Assembly: GCA_964448135.1 (NCBI GenBank)
Contig: CAYUVH010000049.1
Span: 62,001-126,000, forward strand
Origin: CAYUVH01 sp964448135
Lineage (GTDB): Bacteria; Verrucomicrobiota; Verrucomicrobiia; Limisphaerales; UBA8199
DNA: 64,000 bases
Direction: 5' to 3'
Shown here: positions 34,990 to 42,989 of the stretch, one piece after another
Position numbering within the stretch: position 1 is the first letter of the stretch
How the letters are laid out: each line of letters begins with the position of its first letter
Notes under the pieces: model-generated
Told to the model about the DNA's origin: nothing
Seen by the model: the letters and a program-made list of their open reading frames with translations, nothing else
The model's database searches: none
Position numbers and translations under genes: made by a program

Positions 34990-35234
34990 TAACCGAAATC
35001 ATCAGCGACGTTCACCTTACGCTCATTAACTGCCGGGCTAAACTCATGGCCGAGCGCGAGCGGCAATTGGCGGCAGGCGCAAACCCCGACAGTGAATTGA
35101 TGGATGCCGCCATTGCTCTTGATATGACGCTGACCGACGCCAGCGACGAAATCATCACGCAAGCCTGTGAGATGCTGAAGCACACAGGCAGCGACGCACC
35201 CACCAAGGAGCAAGCCCCGGCCAACCTCAATTAG
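34977..35234 (+). CDS. Small helical element protein A
   Basis: 85 residues, overlapping the previous gene by 13 bases. All-helical and acidic: LTLINCRAKLMAERERQLAA then PDSELMDAAIALDMTLTDAS. It resembles the next gene in its second half (D-S-E-L-M-D-A-A-I-A-L-D versus D-N-E-A-L-N-D-L-A-R-L-D), so the two may be tandem paralogues. No known family. Confidence 0.55.
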   Translation: MQTVITEIISDVHLTLINCRAKLMAERERQLAAGANPDSELMDAAIALDMTLTDASDEIITQACEMLKHTGSDAPTKEQAPANLN

Positions 35235-35235
35235 C

Positions 35236-35502
35236 ATGAAAGCAATTTACGAAAGTTTCGACATCCTGCCCGTGATAGACAAGGCACGCAAGACAGCCAG
35301 CGAGGAGGCCGCACAACTACTTGAGACGGGCGAACCAGACAACGAGGCGCTGAACGATCTGGCCCGGTTGGATGAGGTATTAGGCCAAGCATCCGAGCGC
35401 ATAGCCAATGAAGCCGCACAAGCCAGCGCACGGCATCAGGAGCGCAGACGGCGCTATCGGATGCCCACCGACACAGGCGATGCAGCAGAGGCTACAGCGT
35501 GA
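35236..35502 (+). CDS. Small helical element protein B
   Basis: 88 residues starting 1 base after the stop of protein A. Helical: VIDKARKTASEEAAQLLETG, EALNDLARLDEVLGQASERI. Shares the LDEVLGQAS/LDMTLTDAS pattern with protein A. The C-terminus is basic (RHQERRRRYRM). No known family; the pair might form a heteromeric coiled complex. Confidence 0.55.
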   Translation: MKAIYESFDILPVIDKARKTASEEAAQLLETGEPDNEALNDLARLDEVLGQASERIANEAAQASARHQERRRRYRMPTDTGDAAEATA

Positions 35503-35618
35503 GCAGCACGGGGCACTATAGGGGCTCAGGGGCAGGCCGGGAACGGTCGGGTCCTTCCGGGGCCAAAAAAGGGGTGAGGTTGCCGAGTGCACAACCTAGG
35601 CAGGCGCAAACTTTTTGA
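35499..35618 (+). CDS. Possible tiny coupled ORF (39 aa)
   Basis: A GTG at 35499 overlaps the stop of the upstream gene (GTGA) and opens 39 codons rich in Gly, Arg and Ser (SSTGHYRGSGAGRERSGPSG). The GTGA coupling resembles its neighbours, but the composition is poor and no homologue is recalled. It may equally be a leader stretch for the terminase gene. Confidence 0.3.
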   Translation: MSSTGHYRGSGAGRERSGPSGAKKGVRLPSAQPRQAQTF

Positions 35619-35639
35619 AAATCGACGGCATATCATCAT

Positions 35640-36119
35640 ATGAAAAAGAAGCATAAACCGGAACTGCACACGATCCACCGCTGGGCTCAAGAGTTTGGCA
35701 TAGGTCGCGAGAAGCTTACCAAGCGCGTCCTGGCGCTCGGGCTTGGCCCACGCACGCACTACACCACGCAGGAAATCTGCCGGGCTGTTTATGACGATTA
35801 CGACCTCGCCCGCATGCGACTTACGAAAATCCGTGCTGAAGGCGTTGCTTTTAGAAACGAACAAACGCGAAAAATGCTAGTCAACGCAAAGGAGGTGAAC
35901 GGGCTCTTTGTTAAGGCGATGGGGGCAATACGCAAATTGATTGCCGCCGAGCCGCGCTTAGAAGCAGAGGACAAGGCTGAGATTATTCGATGTGTGGACG
36001 ACGCGGTTGCCATTGCCCTGTCCGACGAACCGTATCCATCTACCGTTGACGATGCCGCCACGGGTAGAGCTGACGCGGTTGGGGATGGAACTCCGCCCGC
36101 TGAAACTCTCACAGATTGA
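35640..36119 (+). CDS. Nu1-like small terminase subunit (TerS)
   Basis: 159 residues. The N-terminus is a helix-turn-helix of the lambda Nu1/DNA-packaging type: HTIHRWAQEFGIGREKLTKR then a TTQEICRAVY strand-helix. A coiled region with the typical Nu1/DUF1441 wording follows (ARMRLTKIRAEGVAFRNEQT; LVNAKEVNGLFVKAMGAIRK). Small terminases choose the DNA that is loaded into capsids. In satellites, a private TerS redirects the helper's large terminase to satellite DNA. It is the gene just before the capsid gene. No TerL follows. The assignment is by pattern, without a search. Confidence 0.65.
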   Translation: MKKKHKPELHTIHRWAQEFGIGREKLTKRVLALGLGPRTHYTTQEICRAVYDDYDLARMRLTKIRAEGVAFRNEQTRKMLVNAKEVNGLFVKAMGAIRKLIAAEPRLEAEDKAEIIRCVDDAVAIALSDEPYPSTVDDAATGRADAVGDGTPPAETLTD

Positions 36120-36256
36120 CCCGGCTCGGAAGGCTGGGGGCAATCGAGTAACGACGGCAGGCCGGAAGCTTGCCACGTCTCGCGCACGCCGCGCAACGCA
36201 GGGGCACGGCACTTCGCGCACTCACTCCCCTCAGAACTTTTAGAATCACATTCGTT

Positions 36257-37510
36257 ATGACCGCAGAACAACAAAGCGCTGAACGCCAGCGCATCGAAAA
36301 CCTTCATGCAATCAGCAAACGCCTCCGGGGCCAAGTCCCCGGCGTAGAGGACTTGTGCAACCACGCTATCGTGAACGGCATTCCCGTTGCCGACGTTCAA
36401 GACCGGCTTTTTTCCATGCTGCCCGGCGTCACGCCAATGTCCCGCCCGCTCCAATTGAGCGGACGCGACCTCAGCAACTACAGCCTCTCCCGTGCAATCA
36501 AAAACGCTTCCGAGAATGGCAGCGGCAAGCCGGGTGGCTTTGAGCAGGAAATCAGCGACGACCTCGCCCGCCGTTCCGGCATCACTCCGCAGGGCTTTGT
36601 GGTCCCTTTCGAGTCTCTGTATAACCGGGCCGATGTTATCGTCGGCACTGCCACGCTGGCCGGCGCGATGAAAGCGACCAATCTTCTGGCCGGAAGCTTC
36701 ATTGATATTCTCCGCAACAAAGCTTTGTGTCTCAGCCTGGGCGCCACCGTGCTCGATGGTCTGACCGGCACCGTAACGATCCCGCGTCAAACCAACGCGA
36801 GCACCGCGTACTGGGTGACTGAAACGGAGGCTACTACGCAAAGCAATCCGGGCTGGGATCAATTGACCCTCGCGCCGAAATGTATTTCGGGGCTGGCTAC
36901 CTTTTCCAAGCTCGCGCTGGCGCAAACCACGCCATCCATTGACATGCTCATTCGGGACGACCTGATGAACGTGTTGGCCGTGGGTATCGACAACGCGATG
37001 CTGAACACCGTGAGCGGGGCACCTACCGCGATTGCCGCCACGACCGGCATTGCCACCGTCACGCTTGGCGCGAACGGCGCGGCTCCAAGCTGGGCGACCG
37101 TGGTGAGTCTTGAATCCTCGCTTGCGACCAGCAACGCGGACCAAGGGGCGCTGGCCTACCTTACGAATCCGAAAGTCAAAGGCGCTCTGAAGCAGGTGGC
37201 CAAGAGTACGGCGGCGGTTGGCGCCGGGTTCGTATGGGGTGAAGACGGCACCGTCAACGGCTACAAAGCGTTTTCCACGAATCAGGTGGCGTCTAATCTT
37301 ACTAAAGGCACGAATACCGCGACGTGCAGTGCCTGTTACTTTGCTGACTGGTCTCAGTTGGCCGTGGGCATGTGGTCAGGCGTGGATTTGGTTGTAGATC
37401 CATTTTCTTCGGCCGCCAACCGGCTCGTGAAGGTGTATATGCACCAATTTATCTCATGGGGGCTCAGGCACCCCGAAAGCTTCAGCGTGGCGTTAGACAT
37501 TCTCGCCTAG
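36257..37510 (+). CDS. HK97-fold phage major capsid protein
   Basis: 417 residues from ATG 36257. Residues 1-90 form an alpha-helical head with the wording PLQLSGRDLSNYSLSRAIKN common where capsid genes follow a protease-type segment. Then FVVPFESLYNRADVIVGTAT, SFIDILRNKALCLSLGATVL, TVTIPRQTNASTAYWVTETE, LATFSKLALAQTTPSIDMLI and the C-terminal FSSAANRLVKVYMHQFISWG follow the HK97 N-arm, P-domain and A-domain order. A strong terminator lies 170 bp downstream. There is no portal, protease or scaffold gene nearby, so it would have to assemble with helper proteins or form a stand-alone shell. Confidence 0.88.
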   Translation: MTAEQQSAERQRIENLHAISKRLRGQVPGVEDLCNHAIVNGIPVADVQDRLFSMLPGVTPMSRPLQLSGRDLSNYSLSRAIKNASENGSGKPGGFEQEISDDLARRSGITPQGFVVPFESLYNRADVIVGTATLAGAMKATNLLAGSFIDILRNKALCLSLGATVLDGLTGTVTIPRQTNASTAYWVTETEATTQSNPGWDQLTLAPKCISGLATFSKLALAQTTPSIDMLIRDDLMNVLAVGIDNAMLNTVSGAPTAIAATTGIATVTLGANGAAPSWATVVSLESSLATSNADQGALAYLTNPKVKGALKQVAKSTAAVGAGFVWGEDGTVNGYKAFSTNQVASNLTKGTNTATCSACYFADWSQLAVGMWSGVDLVVDPFSSAANRLVKVYMHQFISWGLRHPESFSVALDILA

Positions 37511-37683
37511 AACATTTCCGGCTAATGCACTCCGCGTCTCTCGCTGGTTTCGGGGCACGGGTCCAACGGGGACGGAGCGCAGGCCGGGACTCCGCGAAAA
37601 CCAAAGCGCGAGACCACGACGGCAGGGTCTCGGTAACGCTCACAGCGGAAAAACACGCGCAGCCGTCAAAGCGCGTGCAAGTG
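37511..37683. other. Non-coding stretch after the capsid gene
   Basis: About 170 bp without a believable gene. It contains small inverted pairs such as CGAGACC (37609-37615) with GGTCTCG (37626-37632), and a direct CAAAGCGCG motif twice. It ends in a strong terminator. It could be a small structured RNA or the 3' UTR of the capsid transcript; nothing decides between them. Confidence 0.35.
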
Positions 37684-37734
37684 GCCCGGTCCTTGGTTTG
37701 TTGGAATTTCCAAGGGCCGGGCTTCTCTTTTTTT
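37684..37734 (+). terminator. Rho-independent terminator of the capsid operon
   Basis: GCCCGGTCCTTGG (37684-37696) pairs with CCAAGGGCCGGGC (37710-37722), one central G-T wobble aside, around a 13-base loop. TTCTCTTTTTTT follows at once. It closes the terminase-capsid transcription unit. Confidence 0.88.
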
Positions 37735-37760
37735 AGCGCGCACAAATCTGCCATTGCGGA

Positions 37761-38534
37761 ATGCTTACCCGCTCAGAACTAGTTTTCGACCCGGCAGAAA
37801 TCCGCGAACAAGGCCGCCACACCGAACACGCCGCAGGCTGGGAAGCACTCGGCCACGTCCCCACCGTCACTGAAGACCTGGCCACTTCGATAGACCTTGC
37901 GAACCGATGGAATGAGCCGGAGGACTTCGCCAGCGCAACGGACAAACGTTTTCAGGACGCCGCCGAAATGTTGGGGACAATTCTGCTTTGGTTTTCTAAA
38001 GCTCAGAACGGTGAGGAAATGGCCAACCGCGGTTTTGCCTTCGTACTCTTCCTGCGACCCGACTTGCTTGCAGACACACTTGATTGCCCGGCAAAAGTGG
38101 CCGACCGATTAGGCGTCACGCGCCAAGCGCTCAATAAACTGAAGACGCAGCTGTTTCACCTTACGCGCGGCGTGTTCAGCAAAACAAACAGACCGCACTT
38201 CGACCGCGAAAAACACAGCCAGATTCAAAAGGCATCCCACGCCAAGCGCCCGCCGCGCAAAGTGAAGTTCACGCGCCAGCGCAGTAAAGATTGGACCAAG
38301 CATTGCCAGCCGCAAAAGATAGGTGAGCCGGTCCTGTCACCGCATAAGACTTTGACCGAGCTTCAGCGGCGTATTGCAAAGGCCATTGCCGACGATCCCG
38401 CCGCCAACGCTCCCAAGATTGCCCGGCAACTCCGCGTGCCGTGGCAGACCGTGGTTGCCACCCGCAAATTGATTGATCAGCGGCAGCAGGCGGAAGCCGC
38501 CGCCAGTACGGCAAAAACCCCGTCCGGCCAGTAA
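37761..38534 (+). CDS. Putative DNA-binding protein with two helix-turn-helix regions
   Basis: 257 residues. Near residue 115 there is VADRLGVTRQALNKLKTQLF, a helix-turn-helix of the sigma-4/resolvase kind, and near 200-245 a second, LQRRIAKAIADDPAANAPKI then ARQLRVPWQTVVATRK. The region between is strongly basic. No known family was recognised; the double HTH suggests a regulator or a second DNA-recognition factor for packaging or replication. Its own start follows the capsid terminator by 26 bp, so it is probably a separate transcript. Confidence 0.65.
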   Translation: MLTRSELVFDPAEIREQGRHTEHAAGWEALGHVPTVTEDLATSIDLANRWNEPEDFASATDKRFQDAAEMLGTILLWFSKAQNGEEMANRGFAFVLFLRPDLLADTLDCPAKVADRLGVTRQALNKLKTQLFHLTRGVFSKTNRPHFDREKHSQIQKASHAKRPPRKVKFTRQRSKDWTKHCQPQKIGEPVLSPHKTLTELQRRIAKAIADDPAANAPKIARQLRVPWQTVVATRKLIDQRQQAEAAASTAKTPSGQ

Positions 38535-38544
38535 CCAGACGGGG
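38513..38544 (-). terminator. Terminator for the minus-strand accessory genes (possibly two-way)
   Basis: CCCCGTC (38518-38524) and GACGGGG (38538-38544) form a 7-bp stem overlapping the stop codon of the upstream gene. On the minus strand it is followed by TTTTTG, giving a terminator for 38565-38846. Confidence 0.65.
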
Positions 38545-38564
38545 CTGTGATGGTGAATTGCTGC

Positions 38565-38846
38565 TTACGCCGCCGCGTAGGCTTTCCGCGCAAACCGCCG
38601 CACCTCCGGGTGTTCGCTCTTGAGGCCGCCCAAGATTACGCAGGCGTTAAGGAGGACCGATTTACCCAAGCCGGGAGTGAGGCCGAACTTTTTGGCGAGC
38701 TCACGGCCCGCCCGGTCAATACCCTGGAGGACCGCCGCCGACTTCGTGCCGGGCTTAATGTGGATTCTGCCTTTGAACTCTCCCCGCTTCGCGCTGGCGA
38801 TTAACCGGCTAAACATGCGGGCGTTTGCTGCTTTGGTTTGTCTCAT
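38565..38846 (-). CDS. Small basic element protein
   Basis: 93 residues from ATG 38846. Basic and helical: QTKAANARMFSRLIASAKRG, then AAVLQGIDRAGRELAKKFGL and VLLNACVILGGLKSEHPEVR. A mixed charge and hydrophobic face suggests DNA or protein binding; no family is recognised. It is transcribed opposite to the capsid operon and preceded by a long hairpin leader (38864-38944). A terminator follows its stop. Confidence 0.6.
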   Translation of the reverse strand: MRQTKAANARMFSRLIASAKRGEFKGRIHIKPGTKSAAVLQGIDRAGRELAKKFGLTPGLGKSVLLNACVILGGLKSEHPEVRRFARKAYAAA

Positions 38847-38863
38847 ACGGTTGGACCTAGTAA

Positions 38864-38944
38864 AAAATCCAGTCTCAACCAAAGCCGTGAAGCTTGTCCG
38901 GCGACGGCATCACCCGTCCACCGTATTAGTCGAGACTGGATTTT
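38864..38944 (-). promoter_or_regulatory. Long inverted repeat (13-bp arms) in the leader of the minus-strand gene
   Basis: AAAATCCAGTCTC (38864-38876) and GAGACTGGATTTT (38932-38944) are perfect inverted repeats around a 55-base loop. Inside, GACGG (903-907 of the 38-kb block) can pair with CCGTC (914-918) or alternatively GCCGT (884-888) with ACGGC (904-908); the two overlap and cannot coexist. Read on the minus strand a run of T follows the outer stem, 18 bases from the ATG. An attenuator or structured leader is possible. Confidence 0.5.
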
Positions 38945-39048
38945 GTTTGTTTTCATTTCGCCGGGCGCATTGATAGTGCGCTAAACAAGTGGCGGCAGTC
39001 CGTTCACGCAGACTGCACTTCGGTTATACGCCGGGCGAGGGCGGGGTG

Positions 39049-39261
39049 TCAACAGTCCAACCCCTTCACCTTTTCCCCCGGCATAAACCGGACGATCCAT
39101 TCCCGGGCTTTGATACGGTCTGCCAACGTGCCGCCACGAACCGCGAGGGTGCCGTCGAGATAGCGCACGAGCCGCGCCGCGCCGAAGCTGGCAATCAATT
39201 CCTCTTTGTTCGGGTCGGGTGGCAGGAACGGGCGGCGCACGCTGAGACAATAACGGATCAC
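39049..39261 (-). CDS. Small element protein, unknown
   Basis: 70 residues with a GTG start at 39261. It reads PNKEELIASFGAARLVRYLD then GTLAVRGGTLADRIKAREWI and ends MPGEKVKGLDC. It is well composed for a protein of this size but no family is recognised. It sits opposite to the gene at 39333 and before the hairpin leader of the next minus-strand gene. Confidence 0.45.
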   Translation of the reverse strand: MIRYCLSVRRPFLPPDPNKEELIASFGAARLVRYLDGTLAVRGGTLADRIKAREWIVRFMPGEKVKGLDC

Positions 39262-39332
39262 CCGGAAGCGGGGAAGTGCGGTTGTGTATGTGAGTTTGAC
39301 GCGGTGAAGGCGATGGCCAATTCTGTCGGCAT

Positions 39333-39878
39333 ATGGACTACGGATTCGTTCGCGAGTTTCTGCCTAAAATCTTCGTCGCAATCTGTGCCGTTTCCGGGGC
39401 TGTTTCATTCCTGTTTCCAAACACCCCGGAAAGATTCCGAAAGTTCGTTAGGAGCGGCCTGATGAAAGTCGTTATATCTTGCCCATGGCTTCTAAGGTTT
39501 GCGGCTCCCTCGTTCATGCTGTTTGCCGGTTGGATGTTCTATTTATTCACGGTTAACGAATTTAAGAGCTACAAGGATTCAGAGTCTAAAAAGTCCATCA
39601 TTACACAGACCAAAATGGCGCTTGGCGAGCGATGGAGGGTGATGTCTGTGGAGTGCGAGGATCTTTCTAAAATGAGCTCTGACAAATTAATGATGGAGTC
39701 TCAAAGTGTGCGAATGTTGTTAATTCAGCTCCACGATGAATCAAGACCGTTGGGCGTAAATATGTCGAATTTCGTATCTTTTTTTAACGAAGCAAATAGC
39801 GCCCGCCCATTGACCGCGAATGACTGGAAACGACTCTCTGCCGAGTGCTCTAACATTGCCAATTCGCTCCCGAAGTAA
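39333..39878 (+). CDS. Membrane-anchored accessory protein at the right end of the element
   Basis: 181 residues. Two hydrophobic helices near the N-terminus (FVAICAVSGAVSFLF; LLRFAAPSFMLFAGWMFYLF) lead into a cytoplasmic helical part (KKSIITQTKMALGERWRVMS; LMMESQSVRMLLIQLHDE). No family is recognised. It is much more AT-rich than the chromosome around it. Position as the last gene before attR, on the opposite strand to the two small genes, is where satellites carry cargo such as phage-interference genes; that role is only a hypothesis. Confidence 0.6.
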   Translation: MDYGFVREFLPKIFVAICAVSGAVSFLFPNTPERFRKFVRSGLMKVVISCPWLLRFAAPSFMLFAGWMFYLFTVNEFKSYKDSESKKSIITQTKMALGERWRVMSVECEDLSKMSSDKLMMESQSVRMLLIQLHDESRPLGVNMSNFVSFFNEANSARPLTANDWKRLSAECSNIANSLPK

Positions 39879-39922
39879 GCAGCCGGTTGAAACAGGCCCA
39901 GTGGCGGATGCACTCAGGTTAG

Positions 39923-39942
39923 CGGTTGCCAGCGGTTGCCAC
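39923..39942. promoter_or_regulatory. Paired CGGTTGCCA motifs near attR
   Basis: CGGTTGCCA at 39923-39931 and 39933-39941 (10-base spacing), about 107 bp inside attR, in the same orientation as the pair near attL. Likely recombinase arm-binding sites. Confidence 0.6.
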
Positions 39943-40048
39943 AAAATCCCTGTTTCGCTTCCATTGGGCAGGATTGCCCCGGATTGGCAGCAGGGAGGGT
40001 AAAACCGCACTTGGGGCCCGTTTTATGCGGGTTTTGCTGGGGTAAATG

Positions 40049-40124
<76 letters not shown>

Positions 40125-40188
40125 AGCGGCGCGTAATGTCGCTTTGCCGAGGCTCCGCGTCAATCCAAATACACGGGCAAACCAAGGC

Positions 40189-41586
40189 TCATTTCTTGGA
40201 GAATTGATACACATGCACCTCGAACGGCCCGAACCAATCCGTAAAGCTGCCGTTTTCGACGTCTATCTTGCGCGGCTCCTCAAACATGACCGTTCCGGCG
40301 GCTTTGCCACTAATGCTGCCCGGCAGTCCGCTGAACCGCACCCGGAGCGTGGGGCCTTCCTTTTTGCAGGCGAGCACATAAACCGAATCACTCGTCTCGC
40401 GCACGAGAAATTCCATCGCGCTCACGTCGTTGGACACCTGGTCCTGGACGTAATCGTGCGCGACGGGCTTTTTCGTTTGTTCCTCGACCTTGTTGGCGAC
40501 CGCGCGCTTGGGCGGGTTCTCCGCTTTCAGCGTGAGCTTGATCGGCGAATCCGGCGCGAGCAGGGCGGGGAGGACCGGCGACTTGGGCCCGAGCTCTTCG
40601 AACAGCGCGCGCATGATGCGATCGAAGTAAGTCCAGTTGAAGCCGAATTGCTTATCTCTGTCGTTGAACGTCTGCGGCAGCGCGCCGCCGAAATACGTGA
40701 GGCCGCGGGCGCCATTGATGATCGCCTCATACGCCATGAAGCGCTGTTCCGGAAAAGTCGGAAATCGCAGCGTCTTCTCCGGCTTCACCACGCCCGAAAA
40801 CGCGATCTGCAGCGTCATCCAAAACGGCTTCTTGCCGCCCACTTCTTTCATTACGCGGCTGTAATCGCCGACCATACTCAACTCCTTGTTAGCTTTCTCC
40901 GTATGGACGCCAGGCGGGTAGCTGACCGGGTAAATATCAATCCCGCCGATGTCCCAGCCCGCATCGTAGCGCTTCAGCGAAGCGATGGTGCCGCGCGGCG
41001 CCTGCACGAGCCAGATGGGATGGTTCGGATCGAGTTTGTGCAGAAGTTCCGCTACATACGCGACCTGTTCCGGCGTGGACTCCTTCGGATTGTGCGAGTT
41101 GCCCCACTCCGGTTCATCCGCCCCCTTCCACAAACCCATGCCCGGCGAGTCTTTGAACGTGTCCACGACCTTCTTCAACTTTGTCTCCTTCTTGGCGTCG
41201 CCGGGGCTGAAATTCGAAAGGTCCCAGCCCAGCCACGGACAGCAGCGCAGTCCACCGGCCGCGGCAGCGGCCTGCATCGCTTTTTCCTTCGCGATCTGTT
41301 CGTCATTCCACGACGGCCCACCCGAACGCATGAACATCACACCGCAGTCCGCGAATTCAGCGTACGCCGGCCGGCCGTTTGGCGCTTTGGCATCGGGGCC
41401 CGGAACGACAGTGAGATTGAGCGGAAAACATTTTTTCCCATCCACCTCAAGAACACCGGCGGAGTCCAAAGTGATTTTTGCGGCCTTCGTCAACGGCTCG
41501 GCTGCACTGGATGCAAGAGCCGATAAGAGAATCGACAGGGCCGTCAGAAAATGGATTCGCGAGGTAACGAATTTAGAAGATTGCAT
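40189..41586 (-). CDS. Secreted TIM-barrel glycoside-hydrolase-like protein
   Basis: 465 residues with a signal peptide (IHFLTALSILLSALASSAAE). The body reads as a (beta/alpha)8 glycosidase-like barrel: FPLNLTVVPGPDA, PAYAEFADCGVMFMRSGG, GMGLWKGADEPEWGNSH (an acidic pair at a barrel strand end), YDAGWDIGGIDIYPVSYP and FMAYEAIINGARGLTYFGG. A C-terminal beta-sandwich segment follows (DSVYVLACKKEGPTLRVRFS). It resembles the GH5/42-like 'hypothetical' secreted proteins common in Verrucomicrobia; the substrate is unknown. It stands alone, 60 bp after the tRNA. Confidence 0.65.
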   Translation of the reverse strand: MQSSKFVTSRIHFLTALSILLSALASSAAEPLTKAAKITLDSAGVLEVDGKKCFPLNLTVVPGPDAKAPNGRPAYAEFADCGVMFMRSGGPSWNDEQIAKEKAMQAAAAAGGLRCCPWLGWDLSNFSPGDAKKETKLKKVVDTFKDSPGMGLWKGADEPEWGNSHNPKESTPEQVAYVAELLHKLDPNHPIWLVQAPRGTIASLKRYDAGWDIGGIDIYPVSYPPGVHTEKANKELSMVGDYSRVMKEVGGKKPFWMTLQIAFSGVVKPEKTLRFPTFPEQRFMAYEAIINGARGLTYFGGALPQTFNDRDKQFGFNWTYFDRIMRALFEELGPKSPVLPALLAPDSPIKLTLKAENPPKRAVANKVEEQTKKPVAHDYVQDQVSNDVSAMEFLVRETSDSVYVLACKKEGPTLRVRFSGLPGSISGKAAGTVMFEEPRKIDVENGSFTDWFGPFEVHVYQFSKK

Positions 41587-41753
41587 GACGTCATGCTTGG
41601 TGAGATGCGCGCGTTGTCAAGGGGCAACACTGCCTCGAATTCTGACCAACTCAATCGGGGCAGCGTTGGATTCGCGCGTGTTCGGCAGGTAATGACATTC
41701 CTCCGGCGAAGCTGCGCGTTGACTCTTCCCCCTTCCAAAAATAGCTTGGCGCC

Positions 41754-42980
41754 ATGCCAGCACAGGACTTGTTCGCCCAGTTTGACCTGAACCCGACCCT
41801 TCCCGGGCACGCAGACCCGTATCCGATTTTCCGCGCGGTGCGGGAAGCCGATCCCGTGCATTGGTGCGAGGCCGCCAGGATTTGGGCCGTGATGCGGTAT
41901 GCGGACGCGCAGACAGTCTTGAAACATCCCAACCTCAGCCGGCAGGCTTACCTGGACCAGCTCGAGGCAAAGAGCGGGCCGCAGCCCATCATCGCCATGC
42001 AACGGCACGAACTGGTGTTCATGGACAACCCGCATCACGAGCAGTTGCGGCATGCCCTCAGCGAGGCGTTCAACGCCGACGCGATCCGGGGAATGAAGGC
42101 GAGCGTGGATTCATTCGTGGAGAGCAAGCTGACGCCGTTGCTCGCGCGCGACCAGTTTGATCTGGTCGGCGATTTTGTCGGGCGATTGCCAACCGGCATC
42201 GCGGCGATGTGGCTCGGGGTGCCGGAGGCGGAACGGGAGGAGATCGTGGATTGGATCTTTCCACTGGTGAGCGGTCGCGGAGTGGTGCGCGATCCGAAAA
42301 CCACCGCGGCGGCCAACCAGGCCGCGACTGAGCTGCGCACCTATTTTCAAAAGCTGATTGATCAGCGCCGCGCCAAGCCCACGGACGATTTGGTGTCGCG
42401 ATTGCTGGCCTCGCAGGCGAAAGAGCCTTCGCTCGTGTCGGACGATGATCTGATTTCGATCATCATCGGTGTGTTCGGCGGCGGGCACACGCCGGGAGTG
42501 GCGTTGATCGCCATGACGATGCTGAACCTGATGCAATCGCCGGAGCAGCTTGCGGAACTGCGGTCGAATCCCGCGCTGCTGCCTTTGGCAGTCGAGGAAG
42601 GCTTGCGTTACAATACCCCGACGCAGGCACCGAATCCGCTCGTGGCGATCGAAGATGTGGTGGTCGCCGGGAAGACGATCCAAAAAGGCCAGTCGGTGAC
42701 CGTCATTCTGGCGGCCGCGAATCGTGATCCCGAGGCATTCCCCGATCCCGAGCGTTTCAATATTCATCGCACGCCGAATCATCATCTCGCTTTCAGTGCC
42801 GGCGCTCATTATTGCATCGGCGCGATGATGATGCGGATGGAGGCGGTGAGCATTTTAGGCGCGCTGGTGCAACGGCTGTCTCAGCCTCGCCTGGCGTGTC
42901 AGGTGAGTGATTTGAAATGGACGCCGCACGATCGGTTTCGGGTATTGGCAGCGATGCCGGTGGCGTTTGGGGCCAGGTAA
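41754..42980 (+). CDS. Cytochrome P450
   Basis: 408 residues, a soluble class I-type length. The heme-binding loop is FSAGAHYCIGA with axial C354; the K-helix EEGLRYNTP holds ExxR; the I-helix has GVFGGGHTPGVALIAM with the oxygen-activating Thr; PERFNIHRTPN follows. It hydroxylates an unknown small molecule and needs a ferredoxin and reductase, neither of which is adjacent. ATG 41754 opens directly with PAQDLFAQFDLNPTLPGHAD. A small unknown gene follows after 9 bp. Confidence 0.95.
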   Translation: MPAQDLFAQFDLNPTLPGHADPYPIFRAVREADPVHWCEAARIWAVMRYADAQTVLKHPNLSRQAYLDQLEAKSGPQPIIAMQRHELVFMDNPHHEQLRHALSEAFNADAIRGMKASVDSFVESKLTPLLARDQFDLVGDFVGRLPTGIAAMWLGVPEAEREEIVDWIFPLVSGRGVVRDPKTTAAANQAATELRTYFQKLIDQRRAKPTDDLVSRLLASQAKEPSLVSDDDLISIIIGVFGGGHTPGVALIAMTMLNLMQSPEQLAELRSNPALLPLAVEEGLRYNTPTQAPNPLVAIEDVVVAGKTIQKGQSVTVILAAANRDPEAFPDPERFNIHRTPNHHLAFSAGAHYCIGAMMMRMEAVSILGALVQRLSQPRLACQVSDLKWTPHDRFRVLAAMPVAFGAR

Positions 42981-42989
42981 GCAGTGCCC

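Noticed and set aside
37372..37782. 136-residue frame running through the end of the capsid gene and the terminator
   Set aside because: It overlaps the capsid gene in another frame and reads through a strong intrinsic terminator.
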